Positions 1-6,754 of a stretch of DNA of 7,481 nt are shown piece by piece. The translations under genes were made by a program, and so were the position numbers. Numbering within the stretch: position 1 is the first letter of the stretch; every line of letters begins with the position of its first letter. The stretch comes from Chitinophagaceae bacterium (GTDB lineage Bacteria > Bacteroidota > Bacteroidia > Chitinophagales > Chitinophagaceae). Under the pieces are notes generated by a model. That model was not told the DNA's origin. It saw only the letters and a program-made list of their open reading frames with translations, and searched no databases. The stretch spans positions 1 through 7,481 of the forward strand of contig CANEWV010000074.1 of NCBI GenBank assembly GCA_947442905.1. The letters are read 5' to 3'.

Positions 1-662
1 GACCATGCCCATTTAACCATTTTTGTATCGTCATAATCAAGTCTGTAAAAATTGGCATTCCAGCAAACTCCTTTTTTGACATCTAGGTTTTGTAAGGGTA
101 TAAATAATTTAAACGGGAAATAAAGCTCAGCAGTCCATTTGTACATTTCGTTGTTTTGCTCATGCACTTTTACCTTTTTAACTACTTTTTTCTTACCCGT
201 ATATTTCCAGGGCGCCCATCCAAATGTTTTCTTACTCAAATTTGGCACTAACAATACCAGCTCTGCGTTGTAAGCGTTGATTTCGTATTCTAAATAAATA
301 GGCGTGCTAGGTTCGGGATGAAAAAAAACTTCAAACACATCGGCTCTAAACAAATCTTCAAAATCATTTTTATACGGCGACGTTATTTTTTTATCAAGTC
401 CCGAAAACAAAACATATACCCCACTATCAGCGTATAGAATTTTAAATTTTGAAGGGTATTGTAAACTGCTTGAATCAAGTTGAATTAGATTTACCCAATT
501 GGTAGCATTCCAACTGGCATTTGTTCCCGCGCCGTCAATTTCAAAAGGCAGAACCTTATTTACCCGAAGCGTATCCTGCACATTTACTGTATAAGCCATG
601 GCCGTTGTAGCAGTAGCTAATAAAATGCTGAAAATAAGCGCCTGTAACTTTGTCCGGTACAT
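1..662 (-). CDS. Secreted carbohydrate-binding family 9-like (DOMON-fold) protein, 3' end beyond window
   Basis: An open frame runs from ATG at 662 leftward off the window edge, giving 220 residues and no stop; an in-frame TAA lies upstream of the ATG, which fixes the start. Residues 1-23 form a Sec signal peptide ending in AMA before Tyr24. The mature part reads as the CBM9-like family common in Bacteroidota: an N-terminal strand with 'PFEIDG' (39-44), Trp51 and Trp56, then 'GVYVLFSGLDKKI' (81-93), 'LFRADVFEVFFHP' (104-116) with the acidic/aromatic signature, 'YLEYEINAYNAEL' (123-135), and 'CWNANFYRLDY' (200-210) ending near WAW (218-220). The family is a beta-sandwich associated with sugar binding and often sits in PULs; no catalytic role is known to me. 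Perhaps a few tens of residues or a further domain are missing. It diverges from the fucosidase operon, so co-regulation is possible but not shown. Family call is firm; ligand is unknown. Confidence 0.8.
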   Translation of the reverse strand, partial: MYRTKLQALIFSILLATATTAMAYTVNVQDTLRVNKVLPFEIDGAGTNASWNATNWVNLIQLDSSSLQYPSKFKILYADSGVYVLFSGLDKKITSPYKNDFEDLFRADVFEVFFHPEPSTPIYLEYEINAYNAELVLLVPNLSKKTFGWAPWKYTGKKKVVKKVKVHEQNNEMYKWTAELYFPFKLFIPLQNLDVKKGVCWNANFYRLDYDDTKMVKWAW

Positions 663-724
663 GATGTGCAAGCTTTTTATGGTGTATTAAATGTAAGAAA
701 ATAACAAAACATGGCCCTTTTTTA

Positions 725-758
725 TTTGAGCATTTATGCCAACTTATTTTTACTTTTA
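725..758 (+). promoter_or_regulatory. Candidate Bacteroidota-type promoter for the fucosidase operon
   Basis: TTTG at 725-728 is followed after 22 bases by TACTTTTA at 751-758. This resembles the Bacteroidota sigma-factor pattern of a -33 TTG/TTTG element and a -7 TAnnTTTG box, with one mismatch (final G to A). Transcription would begin around 765, leaving a leader of roughly 20 bases before the ATG at 788. The 663-787 spacer is very AT-rich, so chance matches are likely. I saw no comparably spaced pair for the divergent minus-strand gene, and no clear operator repeat; TTAATTATTAA just before the ATG is palindromic but trivial in such AT-rich DNA. Confidence 0.3.
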
Positions 759-787
759 AGGATAGTTCTAAACGCTTAATTATTAAT

Positions 788-3277
788 ATGATACGCAGGG
801 TTATACTATTTGCATTATTTATCACCAGCAGTTTTGTTGGATTGGCTCAAAAAAAACCGGCTACAAAAAAAAGCGCTAAAGCTGGAGCCAATAAAGTGGC
901 TACGACTTCTAACAGCGCGGCATCTTTGGCCGCTAACCAAAATGCATCTATCAACGCACCATTAAAATTATGGTACGATAGCCCAGCCAAATATTTTGAA
1001 GAAGCACTCGTACTTGGTAACGGCCAGCACGGCGCTACCGTTTTTGGTGGCATATCGCAAGAGAAAATATTTTTAAATGACGCTACCCTCTGGTCTGGCG
1101 AACCGGTAAATGCCAACATGAACCCCAATGCATATAAAAATTTACCGGCTGTTAGAGAGGCATTGGCAGAAAACAATTATAAAAAAGCGCAAACACTTAT
1201 TAAAAAATTACAAGGAAAATTTTCTGAGTCATATGCACCACTCGGCACGCTTTTACTAAGTTTTAATAACGATCCATTTATCAGTAACTACTACCGTGAA
1301 CTAGATATACATGAAGCGGTGGCAACGGTAAAGACCGAATCGGCAACCAATACCATCGAAAGAGAATACTTAGTTTCTCACCCCGATAAAATTTTTGCCA
1401 TCAAATTACAATCCAAGCAAAAAGGTGGACTGAGTTATACCATTGGATTTGAATCACTACTTCGTTACACCACTAAAACAACAAATAATGTTTTAGAAGT
1501 AAGCGGTGTTGCGCCAATCAAAGCAGATCCAAGCTATTTAGGAAAAAAACAAAACTCCGTGGTGTTTGATACTAAAAAAGGAACGCGTTTTTCTACACAA
1601 ATTCAGGTGGTAACAAACGATGGTAAAATAACGTACACTGATTCTAGTATTCAAGTATCAAATGCAACGGCTACAACTATTTATGTATCGATGGCAACAA
1701 GCTTTAATGGATTTGATAAAAACCCTGCCACAGAAGGACGCGACCAGTATGCCACAGCTAAAGCGCAACTTACTAGTGCAGTAAAAACAGGCTGGGACGC
1801 TATCAAAAAAAGACATACCAAAGATTATCAAAATTATTTTGACCGGGTTGCGCTACAATTAGAGGGTGCAGCAGCGCCGCAACTTCCTACCAATGAAAGA
1901 TTGCAACGATATGCCAAAGGAGAATCAGACCCCTACCTAGAAACTTTATATTTTCAGTTTGGCCGTTACCTATTAATAAGCAGTTCTAGAACACCAGGCG
2001 TTCCTGCTAATTTACAAGGTATCTGGAATTCATATTTACAGCCACCTTGGTCGAGTAATTATACCATGAACATTAATGCAGAAGAAAATTATTGGCTAGC
2101 AGAAAACACCAATTTACCTGAAATGCATATGCCGTTTTTACAATTTGTAAAAAACGTATCAACCACCGGAAAAATTACTGCAAAAACATTTTACAATATG
2201 CCAGGATGGGTATCGCATCATAATTCTGATATATGGGCGATGTCTAACCCAGTAGGTAATTTTGGAGACGGTGATCCAAGTTGGGCCAATTGGCCCATGG
2301 GTGGCACTTGGGCTTCTGTTCATGCCTGGGAACATTATTTATTTACCCAAGACACAGCCTACTTACAAAAAGAAGGCTACCCAGTAATGCGAGGTGCCGC
2401 CGAATTTTGTTTGGCATGGATGATTCCGGATAAGAATGGCAAACTTATTACCTCACCTTCTACTTCACCAGAAAATTATTTTGTTACGCCAACAGGTTTT
2501 AAAGGAAGCACACTATATGGTGGCACTGCAGACCTAGCCATGATTCGTGAATTATTTTTAGCCGTAATTGCTGCACAGGAAGTACTTAAAAACGATGCTG
2601 CATTTACAAATAGTATTAAAGCAGCGCTCGAAAAACTGCATCCATACCAAGTGGGTAAAGCTGGAAATTTACAAGAATGGTATTACGACTGGGAAGATGT
2701 CGAACCTACCCACAGACATCAAAGCCATTTATATGGGCTTTACCCAGGCACGCACGTAACAACCTCGCAAACACCAGCTATTGCTAATGCTGCAAAAAAA
2801 ACATTAGAAATTAAAGGGGATGAAACTACAGGTTGGTCTAAAGGGTGGCGGATTAATTTATGGGCTAGGTTAAAAGATGGTGAACACGCATACAAAATGT
2901 ACCGTGAACTTTTGAAATTTGTTCCGCCCGATGAAACCAAAGAAAATTATACCAACATGGGTGGCACGTATCCAAATTTACTCGATGCACATCCCCCTTT
3001 TCAAATAGATGGTAATTTTGCTGGCGCTGCTGCTGTTGCTGAAATGCTGGTTCAATCGCATTCTGGTTACATAGAGCTGTTGCCTGCTATATCAAAAGCT
3101 TGGAGTACGGGCGCTGTTAATGGCCTTAAAGCAAGAGGCAACTATGAGATAGATATGAAATGGACAAAAGGGCGCGTAACAAGTTTGCACATTAAGTCAA
3201 ATACAAAAAAACAAGCTAGTATTTATTGCAACGGAAAGCTTCAAATTGTTGCTACCAATACGCAACTAGTATTTTAA
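788..3277 (+). CDS. GH95 family glycoside hydrolase, probable periplasmic alpha-L-fucosidase
   Basis: This 829-residue protein has a typical length for a complete GH95 enzyme. Residues 1-20 are a Sec signal peptide (cut after GLA), followed by a Lys/Ala/Ser-rich linker to about residue 57. The N-terminal beta-sandwich domain opens with LWYDSPAKYFEEALVLGNG (61-79) and continues through 'LNDATLWSGEP'. The helical-barrel catalytic domain has 'LQGIWN', 'PPWSSNYTMNINAEENYW', 'SPSTSPENYF', 'THRHQSHLY' (His642 starts HRH) and 'HPPFQIDGNF'. By motif position, Asn428 and Asn430 (NIN), Glu562 (SPEN) and Asp741 (QIDGN) match the asparagine pair, general acid and helper Asp described for the Bifidobacterium bifidum GH95 enzyme AfcA, so activity is likely intact. 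The family inverts configuration and mostly cleaves alpha-1,2-L-fucose, though some members act on alpha-L-galactosides; I cannot separate these here. No lipobox is present, so a periplasmic location is inferred. The only nearby start is this ATG, with no Shine-Dalgarno sequence. Confidence 0.93.
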   Translation: MIRRVILFALFITSSFVGLAQKKPATKKSAKAGANKVATTSNSAASLAANQNASINAPLKLWYDSPAKYFEEALVLGNGQHGATVFGGISQEKIFLNDATLWSGEPVNANMNPNAYKNLPAVREALAENNYKKAQTLIKKLQGKFSESYAPLGTLLLSFNNDPFISNYYRELDIHEAVATVKTESATNTIEREYLVSHPDKIFAIKLQSKQKGGLSYTIGFESLLRYTTKTTNNVLEVSGVAPIKADPSYLGKKQNSVVFDTKKGTRFSTQIQVVTNDGKITYTDSSIQVSNATATTIYVSMATSFNGFDKNPATEGRDQYATAKAQLTSAVKTGWDAIKKRHTKDYQNYFDRVALQLEGAAAPQLPTNERLQRYAKGESDPYLETLYFQFGRYLLISSSRTPGVPANLQGIWNSYLQPPWSSNYTMNINAEENYWLAENTNLPEMHMPFLQFVKNVSTTGKITAKTFYNMPGWVSHHNSDIWAMSNPVGNFGDGDPSWANWPMGGTWASVHAWEHYLFTQDTAYLQKEGYPVMRGAAEFCLAWMIPDKNGKLITSPSTSPENYFVTPTGFKGSTLYGGTADLAMIRELFLAVIAAQEVLKNDAAFTNSIKAALEKLHPYQVGKAGNLQEWYYDWEDVEPTHRHQSHLYGLYPGTHVTTSQTPAIANAAKKTLEIKGDETTGWSKGWRINLWARLKDGEHAYKMYRELLKFVPPDETKENYTNMGGTYPNLLDAHPPFQIDGNFAGAAAVAEMLVQSHSGYIELLPAISKAWSTGAVNGLKARGNYEIDMKWTKGRVTSLHIKSNTKKQASIYCNGKLQIVATNTQLVF
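849..872 (+). repeat. Two A8 homopolymer tracts inside the GH95 linker
   Basis: Eight A residues at 849-856 and again at 865-872, separated by CCGGCTAC, encode part of QKKPATKKS (residues 21-29) immediately after the predicted signal-peptide cut. The reading frame is intact through both tracts. Such tracts can promote slippage by polymerases, but here they may simply reflect AAA as the preferred Lys codon. Confidence 0.6.
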
Positions 3278-3306
3278 AAAAAGTAAAGCTCTACCAAATA
3301 AACAAT

Positions 3307-4995
3307 ATGCAAAATTTTTCAAAATTATTTTTCGTTATAATCTCTATCACTTGCGCAACCATTGGTTTTTCTCAAACGAAACAACTTGCTAAACCTTCTG
3401 CGGTGCAGTATAAATGGCATGAACAAGAAAGAATCATGTTTGTACATTTTGGAGTAGCTACTTGGCTTGGATCGGAATATGATGAAACTGGCACATTTGA
3501 TATATCGCGCATAAATCCTACTGAACTAAACACTGACGACTGGTGTGAAACCGCAAAATTGTGGGGTGCTAAACAAATTATTTTTGTTGCCAAACACGTG
3601 GGTGGATTTTGTTGGTGGCAAACCAATACCACAGAGTATAATGTAAAAAATATTCCTTGGAAAAATGGTAAAGGCGATCTATTAGCAGACATTGCTGCTT
3701 CATGTAAAAAATATGGACTTAACCTTGGTGTATATATTTATCCGGGTGATGTTAAATATGGTGCTGGTATTGGAAGTGGTGGCAAAACCACAAACCCAGA
3801 TTTGCAAGAAGCATACAACAAAGTTTTTAGACAACAACTCACCGAAGTGCTCACCAATTACGGACCTATGCTAGAAGTTTGGTTTGACGGCAATTGCATT
3901 GTAGACATAGACGATATACTTGAAAAGCACGCTAGCCAATCCGTTATATTTCAGAGTAAAAAAGCTTCCATTAGGTGGCCTGGATCAGAGTCTGGCATGC
4001 TTGCTTACCCTGCCTGGAATAGTTTAACTAGTAAAGACCTTAACAGCGGTATTTCTACCCAGTACAATGACGATCCTAATGGAGATGCATGGGCGCCACT
4101 AGAAGCCGATGCGCCACTTTATAATCATAATTGGTTTTGGAATCCCACTAACGAAAAAAAGAGAAAGTCTTTACAAAACCTAATTGATATGTATTATAAA
4201 TCGGTGGGTTATGGGGGCGTTATGCTACTTAATGCCTCTCCGGATACTACCGGTAAAATTACAGACGGTGATAAAAATGCATATCGTGCACTTGGCGAAA
4301 CCATTCAACAAAGATTTTCTAATCTCATAAAGCAACTAGACAATAAAAAAGGGACCGTTTTTACTATTTCATTTGATAAACCCACCGCGGTTAATCATAT
4401 AGTCATTGAAGAAGATTACCGTTATGGACACCGCATCAGAAACTATTCTGTAGAGGGTAAAATAAATAACAAATGGGAAGTTATTGCCAAAGGATCATCG
4501 GTGGGTCGAAAAAAAATTGATGCATTTGCTACTCAAAATGTAACGGAACTAAAACTTACGATTGATGCACATGTAAATACACCACTTATTAGATCCCTAA
4601 AAGTATACCATGTAATTAACTACGCCCACAATCAAGCACCCACCGAAACCAACGACTGGGCTATTTGTGGCAACTGGGATACTAAAACATTTAAAAATAA
4701 TAAAGACACGATTACACTAGATTTAAGTAAGTATATTACAACACCAGGTCAGTATGAAGTAAAGTTTTTAGCAGATGTAGCAGTAACGGGGACATCCATA
4801 GATTCGGCAATCATAAATTTTGAAAATCAAAATACCATGCAGTCGTATCTTACTAAAAAAGATTATCAAACATTTTACATCAATAGAACTTCTCAAATAA
4901 GCAACAACAGCTCTTCTACCCTTACATTATTAATGCGTTCAGATAACAACGTATTTCAAAATAGAGGGGTATTTAAAATTAGAAAACGACCATAA
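3307..4995 (+). CDS. GH29 alpha-L-fucosidase-type enzyme with F5/8-like and extra C-terminal domain
   Basis: A longer frame opens at 3226, but ATG 3307 is chosen because it begins a clear signal peptide (residues 1-22, cut before Gln23) and avoids overlapping the GH95 gene; the protein is then 562 residues. The GH29 barrel spans about 28-337: 'MFVHFG' (sugar-binding His47), 'FVAKHVGGFCWW' (His97), 'NGKGDLLADI', 'EVWFDGN' with Asp194 as probable nucleophile, and 'RWPGSESG' with Glu228 as probable acid/base. The 'RWxGxExG' form resembles the GH29-B (alpha-1,3/1,4-type) branch, so specificity is suggested but unproven. Residues about 345-437 form a beta-sandwich resembling F5/8 type C/CBM32 ('RYGHRIRNYSVEG'). 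Residues 438-562 are an additional beta-rich region I do not recognise ('DLSKYITTPGQYEVKFLAD'). The second His of the usual KHHDGF motif is Val98. It lacks a lipobox, so it is likely periplasmic. The gap to the next gene is 10 bases. Confidence 0.9.
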   Translation: MQNFSKLFFVIISITCATIGFSQTKQLAKPSAVQYKWHEQERIMFVHFGVATWLGSEYDETGTFDISRINPTELNTDDWCETAKLWGAKQIIFVAKHVGGFCWWQTNTTEYNVKNIPWKNGKGDLLADIAASCKKYGLNLGVYIYPGDVKYGAGIGSGGKTTNPDLQEAYNKVFRQQLTEVLTNYGPMLEVWFDGNCIVDIDDILEKHASQSVIFQSKKASIRWPGSESGMLAYPAWNSLTSKDLNSGISTQYNDDPNGDAWAPLEADAPLYNHNWFWNPTNEKKRKSLQNLIDMYYKSVGYGGVMLLNASPDTTGKITDGDKNAYRALGETIQQRFSNLIKQLDNKKGTVFTISFDKPTAVNHIVIEEDYRYGHRIRNYSVEGKINNKWEVIAKGSSVGRKKIDAFATQNVTELKLTIDAHVNTPLIRSLKVYHVINYAHNQAPTETNDWAICGNWDTKTFKNNKDTITLDLSKYITTPGQYEVKFLADVAVTGTSIDSAIINFENQNTMQSYLTKKDYQTFYINRTSQISNNSSSTLTLLMRSDNNVFQNRGVFKIRKRP

Positions 4996-5005
4996 ATAAA
5001 AACCT

Positions 5006-6394
5006 ATGTTTAAAAAATATTGGATTTTAGTTGCACTAGTGGTAAGCATTGGTGGCGCAGCAGCTCAAAACACGCAAAGCGATATTCCTAAACCAACTGC
5101 CGCACAACTAGCTTGGCAAAAAGCAGAAATTGGCGTACTTATTTCTTATGATTTACCGGTATTTCAGGGCACTCCATACAATCAGGCACAAAACAGAATT
5201 ACGCCGTTTACAAATGCCAACATATTTAACCCTACAAAACTCAATACCGATCAGTGGATTCAAGCTGCAAAAGCGGGTGGTGCAAAATTTGCAGTGCTTA
5301 CCGTTACACACGAAACAGGCTTTGCCCTTTACCAAAGTGATGTAAACCCTTACTGCATGAAAGCGCTTACATTTCAAAATGGCAAGGGCGATATTGTACG
5401 CGATTTTGTAAACTCTTGTCGTAAATATGGCATTGAACCTGGCATTTATGTGGGCATTAGATGGAACTCTTACTTAGGCATTCATGATTTTAAAGTAGAA
5501 GGAACAAGCGAATTTGCAAAGCGCAGACAAGCGGCTTATAAAAATATGTGCGAAGGGATGGTAACCGAACTTTGCACCCGCTACGGTAATTTATTTATGA
5601 TATGGTTTGATGGCGGTGCCGATGATCCTTCTAAAAACGGACCAAACATTTTACCCATTGTTACCAAATATCAACCCAATTGTCTCTTTTATCACAACGC
5701 TCAAAAAGCAGACTTCAGATGGGGTGGTTCTGAATCAGGAACAGTACCCTACCCTTCATGGTCTACATTTCCATTTGTGTTTTCACATGCAGTTAGACAA
5801 GACACTATTTTTGCCAATAATTTTGCGCTATTAAAAACAGGTTCGCCCACTGGTAAATATTGGATGCCTGCCATGAGTGACGCTCCACTTCGCGGACACA
5901 AAGGCGGACACGATTGGTTCTGGAACCCTAACGAAGACCATCATGTAAATCCTCTAGATAAAATGATGAACATGTATTACGGATCGGTGGGGCATAATTC
6001 TACGCTTATTCTTGGCATTACGCCAGACAATAGAGGCCTTATTCCAAACATAGATGTGCAAAGGCTTACCGAGTGGGGCGATAGCGTTAAAAAAGTATTT
6101 AAAACACCAATAGCAAGTTGGTCAACTAAAAATAAAGACTACACCATAAATATTCCATCACAAAAAGTATTTAGCAAAATTGTATTGCAAGAAAATATCC
6201 AAGAAGGAGAACGCGTTCGCTCTTTTATAGTAGAAGCTAAAATAAATGGCGAATGGAAAACGGTAAATGAAGGCACTTGTATTGGCCACAAATACATTGG
6301 ACTATTAGAAAAACCTATTACAGCTAACAATGTAAGATTAAAAATATTGGCCTCTACTGCAGAGCCAATGATTCAAACTTTTGCAGTGTATTAA
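5006..6394 (+). CDS. Divergent GH29 family glycosidase, alpha-L-fucosidase-like
   Basis: A 462-residue secreted protein with a signal peptide at 1-20 (GGAAA cut before Gln21), distantly related to the preceding gene product. Shared blocks are 'KPTAAQLAWQKAE', 'KLNTDQW', 'NGKGDIVRDFVNSCRKYGI', 'MIWFDGG', 'RWGGSESGTVPYPSW', 'DAPLRGHKGGHDWFWNP' and 'MYYGSVGHNSTLILGITPD'. Asp202 (WFDG) is the probable nucleophile and Glu243 (GSESG) the probable acid/base, so the catalytic pair appears intact. The position of the conserved His of the 'HFG' motif is Ser47 in 'LISYDLPVF', and the His-His pair is His102-Glu103. These changes suggest an altered glycone or linkage preference, or an active-site His supplied from elsewhere. 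The barrel covers about 23-365; residues 366-462 form a single F5/8-like beta-sandwich, and the protein ends where its neighbour continues into an extra domain. Likely periplasmic. The stop is only 4 bases from the end of the convergent small gene. Confidence 0.85.
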   Translation: MFKKYWILVALVVSIGGAAAQNTQSDIPKPTAAQLAWQKAEIGVLISYDLPVFQGTPYNQAQNRITPFTNANIFNPTKLNTDQWIQAAKAGGAKFAVLTVTHETGFALYQSDVNPYCMKALTFQNGKGDIVRDFVNSCRKYGIEPGIYVGIRWNSYLGIHDFKVEGTSEFAKRRQAAYKNMCEGMVTELCTRYGNLFMIWFDGGADDPSKNGPNILPIVTKYQPNCLFYHNAQKADFRWGGSESGTVPYPSWSTFPFVFSHAVRQDTIFANNFALLKTGSPTGKYWMPAMSDAPLRGHKGGHDWFWNPNEDHHVNPLDKMMNMYYGSVGHNSTLILGITPDNRGLIPNIDVQRLTEWGDSVKKVFKTPIASWSTKNKDYTINIPSQKVFSKIVLQENIQEGERVRSFIVEAKINGEWKTVNEGTCIGHKYIGLLEKPITANNVRLKILASTAEPMIQTFAVY

Positions 6395-6398
6395 TGGG

Positions 6399-6677
6399 TT
6401 ATTTTTTACCTTCTAGTTTGTTTACATAATCTAAACTACCCAGTCTAAACCTAAAAGGCACTTTTGTGCGCTTTTCAAATTGAAATTCTTGTTTACAAAA
6501 AAATGGCAGCCCTTTTACGTAATTATTAGGCGCTAGTATTTGAACGGGGCTAAGTTTTAAACTATCCAATTTTTTAGACGCACTCATTGTTAATGGCTTT
6601 ACTTTAAAATACACTTGACCGGACGCAGCTGCAGTCATCAATAAGCATATCATTAAAGAAACAATCCTTGTAACCAT
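6399..6677 (-). CDS. Small secreted protein of unknown function with [14 protein letters not shown]-terminal motif
   Basis: This 92-residue frame starts at ATG 6677 and has a good Sec signal peptide (residues 1-20, AAASG before Gln21), giving a mature product of about 72 residues. The mature part is basic and rich in aromatic residues, with one Cys (Cys61 in '[13 protein letters not shown]') and a tail '[20 protein letters not shown]'. I recall similar short secreted proteins with an 'RFRLGSLxYVNxLE' ending in Chitinophagaceae-type genomes, where they are unannotated; this is memory, not a search. The signal peptide, that tail and the complete frame argue for a real gene. No function is proposed. 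It lies downstream of the SusD-like gene on the same strand, but an intrinsic terminator separates them, leaving about 16 bases for any own promoter; expression may depend on read-through. It converges on the fucosidase operon. Confidence 0.75.
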   Translation of the reverse strand: MVTRIVSLMICLLMTAAASGQVYFKVKPLTMSASKKLDSLKLSPVQILAPNNYVKGLPFFCKQEFQFEKRTKVPFRFRLGSLDYVNKLEGKK

Positions 6678-6693
6678 GCTATAAAACTAGCAT

Positions 6694-6724
6694 AAAAAAA
6701 GGAGATCGTAAAAACGACCTCCTT
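6694..6724 (-). terminator. Intrinsic terminator after the SusD-like gene
   Basis: Read leftward, the stem is AAGGAGGTCGT / ACGATCTCCTT with a TTTT loop: 11 pairs including one G-U wobble, followed by a run of seven T (complement of A at 6694-6700). It begins about 30 bases after the SusD-like stop codon. On the plus strand the same hairpin has an A-C mismatch and only a poor T tract, so it is mainly a minus-strand terminator. It could weakly stop read-through from the fucosidase operon. Confidence 0.85.
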
Positions 6725-6754
6725 CTTAAAAACCAAGATAAATACGAGAAAGAT

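Larger units (their letters stand above)
788..6394 (+). other. Probable three-gene operon GH95-GH29-GH29
   Basis: The three hydrolase genes lie in the same direction with gaps of 29 and 10 bases and no hairpin terminator between them, which supports one transcript. All three products have Sec signal peptides and belong to families dominated by exo-acting alpha-L-fucosidases, one inverting (GH95) and two retaining (GH29). Together with the SusD-like gene to the right this resembles a PUL fragment aimed at a fucosylated glycan. Co-transcription is inferred from spacing only. Confidence 0.7.

Noticed and set aside
556..825. Minus-strand frame of 89 codons across the start of the divergent genes
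   Set aside because: It overlaps the true CBM9-like frame and the divergent intergenic region, has no signal or domain, and is a shadow frame.
847..1176. Minus-strand frame of 109 codons inside the GH95 gene
   Set aside because: It is antisense to the strongly conserved N-terminal GH95 domain and shows no recognisable protein features.
3226..3306. Upstream ATG that would lengthen the first GH29 by 27 residues and overlap the GH95 gene
   Set aside because: The added residues would bury the clear signal peptide that begins at 3307, so the shorter start is preferred.
3372..3692. Minus-strand frame of 106 codons inside the first GH29 gene
   Set aside because: It is antisense to conserved GH29 motifs and its composition, rich in Cys and Ser, looks like a shadow.
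6733..6740. TATCTTGG on the minus strand as a -7 box for the small secreted gene
   Set aside because: It differs from TAnnTTTG, lacks a paired -33 element that I could see, and would place the terminator inside the leader.
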